From an uncultured Lachnospiraceae bacterium (GTDB taxonomy: Bacteria; Bacillota; Clostridia; Lachnospirales; Lachnospiraceae): a stretch of 39,782 bases of DNA. The stretch's first letter is position 1. Every line of letters begins with the position of its first letter. A program made the position numbers and the translations under genes. The notes beneath the pieces were generated by a model. The model saw only the letters and a list, made by a program, of their open reading frames with translations. It ran no database searches and was not told the DNA's origin. The DNA lies in the NCBI GenBank assembly GCA_947629545.1, contig CANREE010000018.1:1-39782 (forward strand), written 5' to 3'. Below are positions 1 through 8,599 of this stretch, in pieces.

Positions 1-104
1 CTAAAATATAACACAAAAGAGGGATCTCTGCTTTATTAATTATTCAGTTGTAACACATGTATTGTAAACCTACAGTCAGTGTCGGCGGGAGACCGGAAAT
101 CCGC

Positions 105-133
105 TTGCAACGCATGCCGGACTGTGATAAAAT
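105..133 (+). promoter_or_regulatory. Sigma-A-type promoter of the thioesterase operon
   Basis: TTGCAA at 105-110 and TAAAAT at 128-133 are 17 nt apart. The -10 is preceded by TG plus one base, an extended -10 arrangement. It lies 36 nt before the preferred ATG at 170. Nothing else is visible in the first 100 bases. Confidence 0.55.
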
Positions 134-169
134 CAAAAGGTATCTCCCGAGAAACAGGAAGTGATTATT

Positions 170-880
170 ATGTATGAATTCCAAAGCCGTATCCGGTACA
201 GTGAACTTGATTCCGAAGGCAGACTGTCCCCTGCGGCCATTATAAATTATCTGCAGGACTGTTCCACATTCCAGTCTGAGTCCGTAGGGCTGGGGCTGGA
301 TTACTTAAATGAACGCCATCAGGCCTGGTGGCTGTCTTCCTGGCAGATCGTCATTGACCGGTATCCGAAGCTGGGGGACGAGATTCGGATTGGCACCTGG
401 CCCTATGATTTCCGGGGAATATACGGGTACCGTAATTTTTATATCCGCGATATGGCCGGACAGTATATGGTTCGGGCCAATTCCATCTGGTTTCTGTTTG
501 ATACCGCGGCAGGACGTCCGATCCGCGCCGGGGAGGATCAGATTCGCGGCTACGGCGGGCTGGAGGAGCGAATTCCAATGGAATATGCTCCGCGGCATAT
601 TGCGCTTCCTGCGGAATATGAAGAAGGCTCTCCTGTCACGGTGGCGAGGCATCATCTTGATACGAACCATCATGTCAACAACGCCCAGTACGTGCAGATT
701 GCCCGGGAGTATCTTCCGGAGGATATCAGAATCGCTGAGCTGCGGGTTGAATATAAGAAGTCGGCTTATCTGGGAGATGTGATGATCCCCCGTATCAGCC
801 GTGTTCAGGAAGGTTATGTGGTTGCGCTGTGTGACAGCGCGGGAAGCTCTCACGCCATTGTCTGGCTGCGGGAGGAGTAG
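170..880 (+). CDS. Acyl-ACP thioesterase (FatA/FatB-like family)
   Basis: This encodes a 236-residue protein of the bacterial acyl-ACP thioesterase family. Such enzymes release free fatty acids from acyl carrier protein in the cytoplasm. The N-terminal hot-dog fold is recognisable from the region around Arg-Tyr-Ser-Glu-Leu-Asp and Asp-Cys-Ser-Thr-Phe-Gln. The second half has LDTNHHVNNAQYV, the Asn/His-containing motif typical of this family. Length matches the family. A GTG at 161 is in frame, but the ATG at 170 sits about 8 nt after AGGAAG and is preferred. It is first in a run of three same-strand genes; the S1 protein begins 28 nt after its stop. Chain-length specificity cannot be read from the sequence. 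Confidence 0.85.
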   Translation: MYEFQSRIRYSELDSEGRLSPAAIINYLQDCSTFQSESVGLGLDYLNERHQAWWLSSWQIVIDRYPKLGDEIRIGTWPYDFRGIYGYRNFYIRDMAGQYMVRANSIWFLFDTAAGRPIRAGEDQIRGYGGLEERIPMEYAPRHIALPAEYEEGSPVTVARHHLDTNHHVNNAQYVQIAREYLPEDIRIAELRVEYKKSAYLGDVMIPRISRVQEGYVVALCDSAGSSHAIVWLREE

Positions 881-908
881 GGACGGCTTCGCAGCCGCCG
901 GAGGTATT

Positions 909-1742
909 ATGATCGAGTTGGGAAAGATGCAGGAACTTGTAGTGGTGCGGGAGAAGAACTTCGGTGTCTTTTTAAGCGAGACGGTTGGAGATGAGGCGGC
1001 AGTGCTCCTGCCTAAAAAGCAGGTGCCGGAGGGAGTCGGGATCGGCGATAAGCTGAATGTGTTCATTTACCGGGATTCTTCAGACCGGCTGATTGCCACC
1101 ACGCGTACGCCGCTTCTTACCGTCGGAGAGGTGGGTGTGCTGACAGTCAAGGAGGTCGGGAAGATCGGCGCGTTTCTGGACATGGGTCTGGAGAAGGATC
1201 TCCTGCTTCCATTTAAGGAGCAGAACCGCCCGGTTCAGGCCGGGGAGCAGTGTCTGGTGGCCGTCTACCGGGACAAATCCGACCGTCTGGCAGCGACAAT
1301 GAACGTGTACGGCTATATGAGCAGCAATTCGCCCTATCATAAGGATGACAGGGTAACAGGAACCGTCTATGAGGTCAATGAGCGTCTGGGTGCGTTTGTG
1401 GCAGTGGACAATAAGTATTACGGCATGATCCCGGAAAAGGAGCTCTACGGCCCTGTAAGACCCGGCGATGTGGTGGAAGCACGGGTCTTAAAGGTGCGCC
1501 CTGACGGGAAGCTGGATCTGAGCCCCAGGGAGAAGGCCTATATCCAGATGGACGCCGATGTGCGTCTGATCTGGGAAGCGATTGAGGGTGGCGGGGGGAG
1601 CCTCCCGTTTAATGATAAAGCGTCTCCGGAGGTCATTAAGGAAACGTTTCATTTGAGTAAGAATGCGTTTAAGCGAGCCGTGGGACATTTGTTGCGGGAA
1701 GGCAGGATCCGGATCACGGACCATTCCATCGAAAAGGTGTAG
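909..1742 (+). CDS. S1 RNA-binding protein, CvfB/YitL family
   Basis: A 277-residue protein with the CvfB layout: three S1-like OB folds (about 1-66, 67-133 and 140-205) followed by a winged-helix domain (about 215-277). The second and third repeats show GKIGAFLDMGLEKDLLLP and ERLGAFVAVDNKYYGMIP, typical S1 surfaces. CvfB-family proteins bind RNA and affect virulence-gene expression in staphylococci; the role here is unknown. The ATG at 909 follows GGAGG at 900-904. A longer in-frame opening to 801 overlaps the thioesterase and has no binding site, so it was rejected. The stop is 3 nt before the yitT start, so translation is probably coupled. Confidence 0.85.
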   Translation: MIELGKMQELVVVREKNFGVFLSETVGDEAAVLLPKKQVPEGVGIGDKLNVFIYRDSSDRLIATTRTPLLTVGEVGVLTVKEVGKIGAFLDMGLEKDLLLPFKEQNRPVQAGEQCLVAVYRDKSDRLAATMNVYGYMSSNSPYHKDDRVTGTVYEVNERLGAFVAVDNKYYGMIPEKELYGPVRPGDVVEARVLKVRPDGKLDLSPREKAYIQMDADVRLIWEAIEGGGGSLPFNDKASPEVIKETFHLSKNAFKRAVGHLLREGRIRITDHSIEKV

Positions 1743-1745
1743 CTT

Positions 1746-2588
1746 ATGTTCAAAAACAGACCGGTCTGTGTTGACTATGCGCTGATTGTGGCCGGCGCCT
1801 TCATTATGGGGTTCGCCATTAAGAATATGTACGATCCGGTAGGGCTTGTTACCGGCGGCGTGACCGGTATTGCCATTATTGTGAAGAACTACACGGATAT
1901 CCCCCTGTGGTTAACGAATACGGTGCTGAATATCCCGCTGTTTCTTGTTTCCTGGAAGCTTCAGGGCTTCACTTTTATCAAGCGGACAGCAGTGGCAACG
2001 GCGGCTCTTTCACTGTCGCTTTATGTGATTCCTGAACTTCCTGTGGCCGTGGATGATATGCTTCTGGCCGGACTTTTCGGCGGAATCGTGTCCGGCGCCG
2101 GAACCGGTCTTGTGTTTCTGATGCAGGCCACCACCGGCGGGACGGATATGCTGGCGGCGCTGATGCGGAGGAAACTTAAGCACTATTCCATCGCGCAGAT
2201 CATGCAGGTGCTGGACGGCCTGATTGTGCTGGCCGGCGCGGGGGTGTTCGGTATTACCAGCGCGCTTTACGCCTGCATCGCCATTTTCATGGTTTCCAAG
2301 GTCTCCGACGGTATTCTGGAAGGTATGAAATTTTCCAAGCAGGCGCTGATCATTTCGGATAAAAGCGACGAGATTGCACGTGCGATCCTCTACCGGCTCG
2401 ACCGCGGCGTTACGGCGGTTCCGGCCGTCGGCATGTATTCCGGACAGGAGCGGAAGATGCTGTTCTGTGTGGTTTCACGCAAGGAGATCGTGCGGATCCG
2501 GGAACTGGTATGGGAGATGGATCCGAAGGCCTTTGTAATAATGAGCGATGTCCGGGAAGTGCTGGGAGAGGGATTTATAGAATATTGA
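1746..2588 (+). CDS. YitT family membrane protein (DUF161 + DUF2179)
   Basis: A 280-residue membrane protein with several hydrophobic helices in residues about 8-190, then a soluble C-terminal DUF2179 domain (about 205-280). The N-terminal region has the glycine-rich DPVGLVTGGVTGIAIIV segment and later AGTGLVFLMQATTGGTDMLA, both hallmarks of YitT proteins. The biochemical function of the family is not established; a transport or ligand-sensing role is often assumed. It is the last gene of the thioesterase-cvfB-yitT run, starting 3 nt after the previous stop. No strong terminator follows; 2589-2801 is AT-rich. Confidence 0.85.
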   Translation: MFKNRPVCVDYALIVAGAFIMGFAIKNMYDPVGLVTGGVTGIAIIVKNYTDIPLWLTNTVLNIPLFLVSWKLQGFTFIKRTAVATAALSLSLYVIPELPVAVDDMLLAGLFGGIVSGAGTGLVFLMQATTGGTDMLAALMRRKLKHYSIAQIMQVLDGLIVLAGAGVFGITSALYACIAIFMVSKVSDGILEGMKFSKQALIISDKSDEIARAILYRLDRGVTAVPAVGMYSGQERKMLFCVVSRKEIVRIRELVWEMDPKAFVIMSDVREVLGEGFIEY

Positions 2589-2743
2589 CCTAAATCATCA
2601 GACAGCTGGAATTGTTTTTTGGAATTTTGGTCAAAATGTTGCCAGAATATGCAGATTAAACAAATTAGAAAAAATTTTTTTGGTAATTTGCAATATGGTA
2701 AAACCCCCCGATTTCGTGTATGATAGGTGCAGAAGCAATACGA

Positions 2744-2764
2744 GGGACAGATGCTTCGTGTCCC
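2744..2764 (+). repeat. Short hairpin in the msmK leader
   Basis: GGGACA (2744-2749) and TGTCCC (2759-2764) can form a 6-bp stem with a 9-nt loop, ending about 20 nt before the AGAGGAGG binding site of the next gene. A -10-like TATGAT is at 2719-2724, but no good -35 lies 17 nt upstream (TGGTAA only). The hairpin may shape the 5' leader. No known riboswitch is recognised. Confidence 0.3.
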
Positions 2765-2801
2765 GATATATCAATTTACTCATAAGAGGAGGATATTTGC
2801 T

Positions 2802-3914
2802 ATGTCAAGTCTGTCACTGAAGAACATTACTAAGGCATACCCCAACGGTTTCGTTGCGGTAAAGGATTTCAGCCTGGAGATTGCCGACAAGGAATTCATC
2901 ATTTTCGTAGGCCCCTCCGGTTGCGGAAAGTCCACCACCCTGCGTATGATCGCCGGTCTGGAAGATATTTCTTCCGGTGAGCTGTACATCGACGGCAAGC
3001 TGGTCAATGACGTAGAGCCGAAGGACAGAGACATTGCCATGGTTTTCCAGAACTACGCTCTGTATCCGCATATGTCCGTGTATGACAACATGGCGTTCGG
3101 CCTGAAGCTGCGCAAGACCCCGAAGCAGGAGATCGACAAGCTGGTTCATGAGGCAGCCAGAATCCTTGACCTGGAGCATCTGTTAGACCGTAAGCCGAAG
3201 GCTCTGTCCGGTGGTCAGAGACAGCGTGTTGCGATGGGACGTGCAATCGTTCGTAGTCCGAAGGTATTCCTTATGGACGAGCCGCTGTCCAACCTGGATG
3301 CGAAGCTGAGAGGCCAGATGCGTATTGAGATCTCCAAGCTGCATCAGAGACTGCAGGCGACGATCATCTACGTAACCCATGACCAGACCGAGGCTATGAC
3401 CCTTGGTACCAGGATCGTTGTTATGAAGGATGGCGTTATCCAGCAGGTTGACACACCGCAGAATCTGTATGACAAGCCCGGCAACAAGTTCGTGGCCGGA
3501 TTCATCGGCGCTCCGCAGATGAACATGGTTGACGCTGTTGCTTCCAAGGAAGGCGGCGATGTTGTTCTGACCTTTGGCGAGCACAAGATCACTGTGCCGG
3601 CTGATAAGGCGAAAGTGCTTGAGGAGAAGGGCTACATCGGCAAGACCGTTACCATGGGCATCCGTCCCGAGGATCTGCATGATGATGAGCTGTGGCTGGA
3701 GAAGGCTGCGAAGAGCACTATCAAGGCAACCGTTCGTGTATACGAGCTTCTTGGTTCCATCGTTAACCTGTATTTCGATATTGTGGATGCGAACTTCACG
3801 GCCAGCGTGAACCCGAGAACCACCGCCAGAGTCGGCGATGAGGTTAAGGTTGCTCTGGATACCAGCAAGCTTCATATCTTCGACAAGGACACCGAGCTGG
3901 TGATCGTGAACTAG
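2802..3914 (+). CDS. MsmK/UgpC/MalK-type sugar ABC transporter ATPase
   Basis: A 370-residue ABC ATPase of the carbohydrate-uptake CUT1 class. The N-terminal nucleotide-binding domain has Walker A GPSGCGKST (residues 37-45), Q-loop FQNYALYPHM, signature LSGGQ, Walker B VFLMDEPLSNLD and the switch histidine in THDQTEA. Residues about 240-370 form the MalK-type OB/regulatory domain, including GIRPEDL. The ATG at 2802 follows AGAGGAGG at 2785-2792; an in-frame opening from 2727 covers the leader and lacks a binding site. No permease or binding protein is adjacent, and a terminator follows directly. This fits the known MsmK pattern of one ATPase energising several sugar importers encoded elsewhere. 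The exact substrates are not inferable. Confidence 0.92.
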   Translation: MSSLSLKNITKAYPNGFVAVKDFSLEIADKEFIIFVGPSGCGKSTTLRMIAGLEDISSGELYIDGKLVNDVEPKDRDIAMVFQNYALYPHMSVYDNMAFGLKLRKTPKQEIDKLVHEAARILDLEHLLDRKPKALSGGQRQRVAMGRAIVRSPKVFLMDEPLSNLDAKLRGQMRIEISKLHQRLQATIIYVTHDQTEAMTLGTRIVVMKDGVIQQVDTPQNLYDKPGNKFVAGFIGAPQMNMVDAVASKEGGDVVLTFGEHKITVPADKAKVLEEKGYIGKTVTMGIRPEDLHDDELWLEKAAKSTIKATVRVYELLGSIVNLYFDIVDANFTASVNPRTTARVGDEVKVALDTSKLHIFDKDTELVIVN

Positions 3915-3936
3915 TTTCGGATTGGATGAATGACCG

Positions 3937-3967
3937 GGAGCGCCCCGCAGACGGGCGCTCCTTTTTT
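3937..3967 (+). terminator. Rho-independent terminator after msmK
   Basis: A perfect 9-bp stem, GGAGCGCCC (3937-3945) with GGGCGCTCC (3953-3961), closes a 7-nt loop and is followed by six T residues (3962-3967). It isolates the ATPase gene as a single transcription unit. Confidence 0.93.
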
Positions 3968-4046
3968 GGTTTCATGCAGGCAGGGCGCCGGTGGCGTCCT
4001 GCCTGCATGGTTACTGTGATTTTTATGTGAACGGTCTGGAAAGTCC

Positions 4047-4075
4047 TTGCATTTTTTGCGTGATTGCTTTAAGAT
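4047..4075 (+). promoter_or_regulatory. Possible promoter of the CdaR-like gene
   Basis: TTGCAT (4047-4052) and TAAGAT (4070-4075) are 17 nt apart, 39 nt before the ATG. The alternative -10 GATAAT at 4073-4078 would need a 20-nt spacer. The match is moderate. Confidence 0.4.
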
Positions 4076-4113
4076 AATATATGGGTAAATTTACGAAAAG
4101 GAGAGAGGATGCC

Positions 4114-5202
4114 ATGATTTCGAACCAGATACTTCAAAACACGATTGACGGCCTGAAATCAATTACGAGAATCGATTTCTGTATTTGTGATACGGAGGGA
4201 AAGACGCTGGCGACCACATTTCCGGATCCGGCGCAGGATGAGACGGCTATCCTTATGTTCGCGGAGTCACCGGCGGACAGTCAGGTGATTCAGGGGTATC
4301 AGTTTTTTAAGGTATTCGATGAGCATCAGCTGGAGTATATTCTGCTGGCCAAGGGCGGCAGTGATGATGTATATATGGTAGGCAAGCTGGCCGCGTTTCA
4401 GGTACAGAACCTGCTGATTGCTTATAAGGAGCGTTTTGATAAGGATAATTTCATCAAGAATTTGCTGCTTGACAACCTTCTGCTTGTGGATATCTATAAC
4501 CGGGCAAAGAAGCTGCACATTGAGACCAATGTCAAGCGCGTCGTTTATATCATTGAGACGAAGAATGAGAAGGACGCCAATGCACTGGAGACTGTCCGCA
4601 GCCTGTTTGCCACGAAGGTCAAAGATTTTATTACGGCTGTCGATGAGAAGAATATCATCGTCGTCCGGGAGGTAAAGCAGGGTGAAACCTACGATGATCT
4701 GGAGCGCACGGCCAATGTGATCCTCGATATGCTGAATACGGAGGCCATGACCAAGGTCCATGTCGCTTTCGGCACCGTGGTCGGCGATCTGAAGGAAGTT
4801 TCCCGTTCCTACAAGGAAGCTAAGATGGCGTTGGATGTAGGCAAGATTTTCTACAGCGACAGGAATGTGAACGCATACAATAAGCTGGGTATCGGACGGT
4901 TGATCTACCAGCTGCCGATCCCGCTGTGCCGTATGTTTATTAAGGAAATTTTTGACGGTAAGTCCCCGGATGAGTTCGATGATGAAACTCTGGCGACGAT
5001 CAATAAATTTTTTGAGAACAGCCTGAATGTCTCTGAGACTTCCAGACAGCTTTATATCCATCGGAATACATTGGTTTACCGTTTGGATAAGCTGCAGAAG
5101 AGTACCGGGCTGGATCTGCGCGTTTTCGAGGATGCGATTACATTTAAGATTGCGCTCATGGTTGTCAAGTATATGAAGTATATGGAGAATTCCGATTTTT
5201 AA
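4114..5202 (+). CDS. CdaR/PucR-type helix-turn-helix regulator
   Basis: A 362-residue transcription regulator with the CdaR layout: an N-terminal sensor (about 1-130), a central GGDEF-like fold (about 140-260) and a C-terminal PucR-type helix-turn-helix (about 290-355). The end carries NVSETSRQLYIHRNTLVYRL, the strongly conserved recognition helix of this family. Relatives respond to sugar diacids or purine catabolites; the ligand here is unknown. The ATG at 4114 follows AAGGAGAGAGG; an upstream in-frame ATG at 4081 lacks a binding site and overlaps it. ftsE begins 16 nt after the stop, so the regulator is probably cotranscribed with ftsEX. It may have no direct role in division. Confidence 0.85.
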   Translation: MISNQILQNTIDGLKSITRIDFCICDTEGKTLATTFPDPAQDETAILMFAESPADSQVIQGYQFFKVFDEHQLEYILLAKGGSDDVYMVGKLAAFQVQNLLIAYKERFDKDNFIKNLLLDNLLLVDIYNRAKKLHIETNVKRVVYIIETKNEKDANALETVRSLFATKVKDFITAVDEKNIIVVREVKQGETYDDLERTANVILDMLNTEAMTKVHVAFGTVVGDLKEVSRSYKEAKMALDVGKIFYSDRNVNAYNKLGIGRLIYQLPIPLCRMFIKEIFDGKSPDEFDDETLATINKFFENSLNVSETSRQLYIHRNTLVYRLDKLQKSTGLDLRVFEDAITFKIALMVVKYMKYMENSDF

Positions 5203-5218
5203 GGGGCCTTAAGGACAG

Positions 5219-5941
5219 ATGATAGAGATTTCTAACGTGACGAAGGAGTATGTGGAGGGTAATAAGGCCCTCCGCAACGTCAGTATTACGATCGACGACG
5301 GTGAATTTGTCTTCATTATGGGCCGCAACGGTTCCGGTAAGACGACCATTTTTAAGCTTTTAATGAAGGAGGAAGAACTGACTTCCGGCCGCATCGTCGT
5401 CAATGACATGAATCTGGGCAGGATGCCCAGAAGCTATGTGCCGAAATACCGCAGGAGGCTGGGCGTCGTATTTCAGGATTTCCGCCTTTTAAAGGACCGC
5501 AATGTCTATGAGAATGTGGCCTTTGCACAGCGTGTTGTGGGCGCACCCACGAGGCGCATCCGGGAATCTGTTCCCGCGATGCTCCAGATGGTGGGACTTT
5601 CTTCCAAATATAAGATGTATCCGCACCAGCTCTCCGGCGGAGAGCAGCAGCGCGTGGCCATTGCCAGGGCGCTGATTAACCGTCCGGAAGTTCTTCTGGC
5701 TGACGAGCCTACCGGGAACCTGGACAGCCATAATGCGATGGAGATCATGAAACTTCTGGAAGAGATCAATGAGATGGGGACCACGGTCGTTGTTGTTACA
5801 CACAGTCATGAGATCGTGGAGAAGATGCAGAAGCGGGTGATTTACATGGAACGCGGCTGTGTGGTCAGCGATGGAGCAGAGGGCCTCTATGGGGACGATG
5901 ACGAATGGGTGACAGAAAGCGGAGAGGACTATGAGAATTAG
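5219..5941 (+). CDS. ftsE: Cell division ATP-binding protein FtsE
   Basis: A 240-residue ABC ATPase matching FtsE. Features are Walker [10 protein letters not shown] (residues 35-43), the FtsE-typical FQDFRLL Q-loop region, signature LSGGEQQR, Walker [12 protein letters not shown] and switch histidine in VTHSHEIV. FtsE pairs with the membrane protein FtsX, and the complex controls cell-wall hydrolases at the septum or side wall. The usual Pro-Ser after the first Walker A Gly is replaced by Arg-Asn; catalytic residues are intact. The reading frame overlaps ftsX by 11 nt, indicating translational coupling. A short acidic tail follows the ABC fold. Confidence 0.95.
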   Translation: MIEISNVTKEYVEGNKALRNVSITIDDGEFVFIMGRNGSGKTTIFKLLMKEEELTSGRIVVNDMNLGRMPRSYVPKYRRRLGVVFQDFRLLKDRNVYENVAFAQRVVGAPTRRIRESVPAMLQMVGLSSKYKMYPHQLSGGEQQRVAIARALINRPEVLLADEPTGNLDSHNAMEIMKLLEEINEMGTTVVVVTHSHEIVEKMQKRVIYMERGCVVSDGAEGLYGDDDEWVTESGEDYEN

Positions 5942-6839
5942 CACATTTTGGTATTGCCTGAAACAGGGTGTGAGGAATATCTGCAGGAATATCTGGTTCT
6001 CGCTGGCTTCGGTTGCGACGATCGCGGCCTGTATTTTCCTTTTTTGTATGTTCTTCAGCATCATGGTAAATGTCCGGCATATCGTGCGGCTGGCTGAGAC
6101 AACCGTAGGCATCACGGTGTTCTTTGATGAGAACCTGACAGTCAGCCAGATTCAGGCGATCGGTGAGGAGATCGCGAAGCGGCCGGAGGTGGACCATATG
6201 GAGTTCATTTCCGAAGAGGAAGCCTGGGATATCATGAAGGAAGAATACTTCGAGGGACTGGAGGAATTGGCGGAGGGTTTCGAGGAAGACAATCCGATGG
6301 CCGGTTCATCATCGTATCAGATCTTCTTAAATGACATTTCGCGGCAGGCGCAGTTCGTGGCTTACTTAAATGGGCTGGAGGGTGTGCGCCGTGTGAATTA
6401 TTCAAACAGCGCCGCGGCTGGTCTGACCAGTTTCAATACGGTTGTGGGTCTCCTTTCAGTGGTCATTATCGGTGTGCTGCTGGCTGTGTCGGTATTCCTG
6501 ATCAGCAATACGATCAATGTGGCAGCGGCTTTTCGAAAAAATGAGAACCAGATCATGCGCTATATCGGCGCTACGAACGGTATGATCCGTGCACCGTTTG
6601 TTGTGGAGGGTGTGATCATCGGACTTCTGGGAGCCATTATCCCCCTTGGCGTTATGTTTTACCTGTACCGTCAGGCGGTCGGATATGTGCAGGAGAAGTT
6701 CCAGATCCTGTCAGGGATTTTTCAGTTCCTGCCGCTCGAGACGATTTTTCCGTATATGGCGCTGGCGGCGACACTTCTGGGATTGGGAATCGGCTTTTTT
6801 GCGAGTTTTTTTACGATACGGAAGCACTTGCGTGTATAG
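5931..6839 (+). CDS. ftsX: Cell division protein FtsX
   Basis: A 302-residue membrane protein with the FtsX pattern: one helix near residues 20-47, an extracellular domain (about 55-165), then three helices in the last 140 residues. The segment FRKNENQIMRYIGATNGMIRAPF between helices two and three is the conserved cytoplasmic signature. The extracellular loop of FtsX relays the FtsE ATPase state to peptidoglycan hydrolases or their activators. No M23 peptidase or coiled-coil partner is encoded next to it here; the next gene is an S41 protease. The start lies inside ftsE, with GGAGAGG just upstream. Confidence 0.95.
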   Translation: MRISTFWYCLKQGVRNICRNIWFSLASVATIAACIFLFCMFFSIMVNVRHIVRLAETTVGITVFFDENLTVSQIQAIGEEIAKRPEVDHMEFISEEEAWDIMKEEYFEGLEELAEGFEEDNPMAGSSSYQIFLNDISRQAQFVAYLNGLEGVRRVNYSNSAAAGLTSFNTVVGLLSVVIIGVLLAVSVFLISNTINVAAAFRKNENQIMRYIGATNGMIRAPFVVEGVIIGLLGAIIPLGVMFYLYRQAVGYVQEKFQILSGIFQFLPLETIFPYMALAATLLGLGIGFFASFFTIRKHLRV

Positions 6840-6951
6840 GCGGTATATTGTGGCGGTTTTAGGATAAGATATCATAAACTACCTTTTATTTTACACTTGC
6901 GGCGGCCGGCAGAGCGTCGGCTGTCTGTCGCGGGAGGAGTTGTGTCAGACG

Positions 6952-8331
6952 ATGGAAAATGGTGAGTCAAAGAATAAATTCTGGAAGGGCGTTCTGGTGG
7001 GAGCCCTGGTCATGGCCTTTGTCGGTCTGATCGTAGTGGGGATTTCTGCCGGGATGTTTTTGATCGGGCGGTCGGTCATTGGTAATCAGGCGCTCGTGCA
7101 GGGTGAAAGGCAAACAGACGCTTTGGAACCCGGCGCGGCCGGCGGCGGAACAGCGGATGATGCTGCAGGCAGCGAGGAGAAGGAATTGAATCTGGAGGAA
7201 GTCGAACGGAAGATGGAATATATTCAGAGCATGGTCGATGAATATTTCCTTTACGATGAGGATCCGGAGAAAGTGGAGGACGGGATCTATGTCGGCCTGA
7301 TGTACGGTCTTGATGATCCCTACGCAGGGTACTACAATGAAGAGGACTACGAGGCCTTCACAGAAGACGCGGAGGGCGAATACTGCGGCATTGGCGCGAT
7401 GGTGCAGCAGAATATGACGACCGGCACGATGACGATCGTTCGCGTGTTCAAGGACGCACCTGCCTATGAGGCCGGTATGCTGCCGGGCGACGTCCTTTAC
7501 AAGGTCGATGACGTATATGCGTCCAGCAAGGATCTGGACCTGCTGGTTCAGGACGATATCCGCGGTGAGGAGGGAACATTTATTAATATCACGGTTCTGC
7601 GCGGCGAAGAGATGGAGGAAGTGGAACTGCGTGTGGAGCGCCGGCATGTGGAAGTCCCGTCGGTGGAATATCAGATGCTTGAGGATCAGATCGGCTATAT
7701 CAGCGTAATGCAGTTTGATGTTGTCACGTCCCGTCAGTTCAGTGCGGCGGTCGACGATCTGGAGCGGCAGGGCATGGAAAAGCTTGTCATCGATATGCGT
7801 GACAATCCGGGCGGCGTATTGGATACGGCAGTGGAAATGATGGCCTATGTGCTGCCGGAGGATAAGCTTGACGGTCTTTTGATCTATACTGAGGATAAGG
7901 ACGGTAAGGGGGATCACTTCTACTGTAAAGACGGCCAGATCATTCAGAAGAACGATTACGGCTACCCGACGCCGGGCTATCCGAAGGCGGACGACCATGA
8001 GATTACGGTTCCGATCGCGGTTTTGGTCAATGGCAATTCTGCGAGTGCCTCGGAGTTGTTCACGGGAGCGCTTCAGGACTATGGCGCAGCGACGGTCGTA
8101 GGCACGCAGACTTTCGGCAAGGGAATTGTCCAGAATCTGATTCCCTTAGGCGATGGGACTGCGATTAAACTGACGACTTCCCGTTATTATATTCCCAGCG
8201 GCGTCTGTATCCATGAGATCGGTGTGACGCCGGATGTTGTGGTGGATCTTAGCGAGGAACTGAAGGGGCAGGCTGTTGTGGAACTTGAAGAGGACAATCA
8301 GTTGGCGGCGGCAATAGAAGCACTTAAATGA
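6952..8331 (+). CDS. S41-family C-terminal processing peptidase (CtpA/CtpB-like)
   Basis: A 459-residue secreted or membrane-anchored serine protease. One membrane segment lies near residues 15-38, followed by an acidic linker, a PDZ domain (about 145-225) and the S41 catalytic domain (about 230-430). The Ser/Lys dyad is visible in NGNSASASELF and TFGKG. CtpB-like enzymes cleave regulatory or envelope proteins outside the membrane. The ATG at 6952 follows GGGAGGAG at 6932-6939 with a 12-nt gap; an in-frame TTG at 6940 abuts the binding site and is unlikely. An ftsE-ftsX-ctp order is common in Firmicutes. A 112-nt gap separates it from ftsX, so it may have its own promoter. Confidence 0.9.
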   Translation: MENGESKNKFWKGVLVGALVMAFVGLIVVGISAGMFLIGRSVIGNQALVQGERQTDALEPGAAGGGTADDAAGSEEKELNLEEVERKMEYIQSMVDEYFLYDEDPEKVEDGIYVGLMYGLDDPYAGYYNEEDYEAFTEDAEGEYCGIGAMVQQNMTTGTMTIVRVFKDAPAYEAGMLPGDVLYKVDDVYASSKDLDLLVQDDIRGEEGTFINITVLRGEEMEEVELRVERRHVEVPSVEYQMLEDQIGYISVMQFDVVTSRQFSAAVDDLERQGMEKLVIDMRDNPGGVLDTAVEMMAYVLPEDKLDGLLIYTEDKDGKGDHFYCKDGQIIQKNDYGYPTPGYPKADDHEITVPIAVLVNGNSASASELFTGALQDYGAATVVGTQTFGKGIVQNLIPLGDGTAIKLTTSRYYIPSGVCIHEIGVTPDVVVDLSEELKGQAVVELEEDNQLAAAIEALK

Positions 8332-8450
8332 GAGTAAGCAGCTTCCTTTCCGGAAGCGCATAGGAAAGATCCGGCGGCCTTGCCGTTGCAGGGAGAAGGA
8401 CTGCGGGGGAGCGGAATTTTCATATAGAAACAGGGGATGGGTATGAGTAA

Positions 8451-8483
8451 AGGGGTATCTGGCAAACCGCAGCAGATACCCCT
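8451..8483 (+). repeat. Perfect 10-bp inverted repeat, possible weak terminator
   Basis: AGGGGTATCT (8451-8460) is mirrored by AGATACCCCT (8474-8483) around a 13-nt loop. Only a loose T-containing stretch follows (TTTATG, then TGTTTT), so termination would be weak. It lies between the S41 protease and the MATE gene. The rest of 8332-8599 shows nothing recognisable. Confidence 0.5.
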
Positions 8484-8599
8484 CGGTTTATGTCCTGTTT
8501 TGACAAATGCGGTCTTTACCCGGCAATTCGCTAATATGATTGATGGTCGTGTTCGGGCAGGGCGGAAGCTTCGTGAATTGTGAGACAGAGGTGATTTTT

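Noticed and set aside
2585-2634. TTGACC/GGTCAA inverted repeat after yitT
   Set aside because: Six-base arms separated by about 38 nt in AT-rich DNA; too weak to call a terminator or operator.
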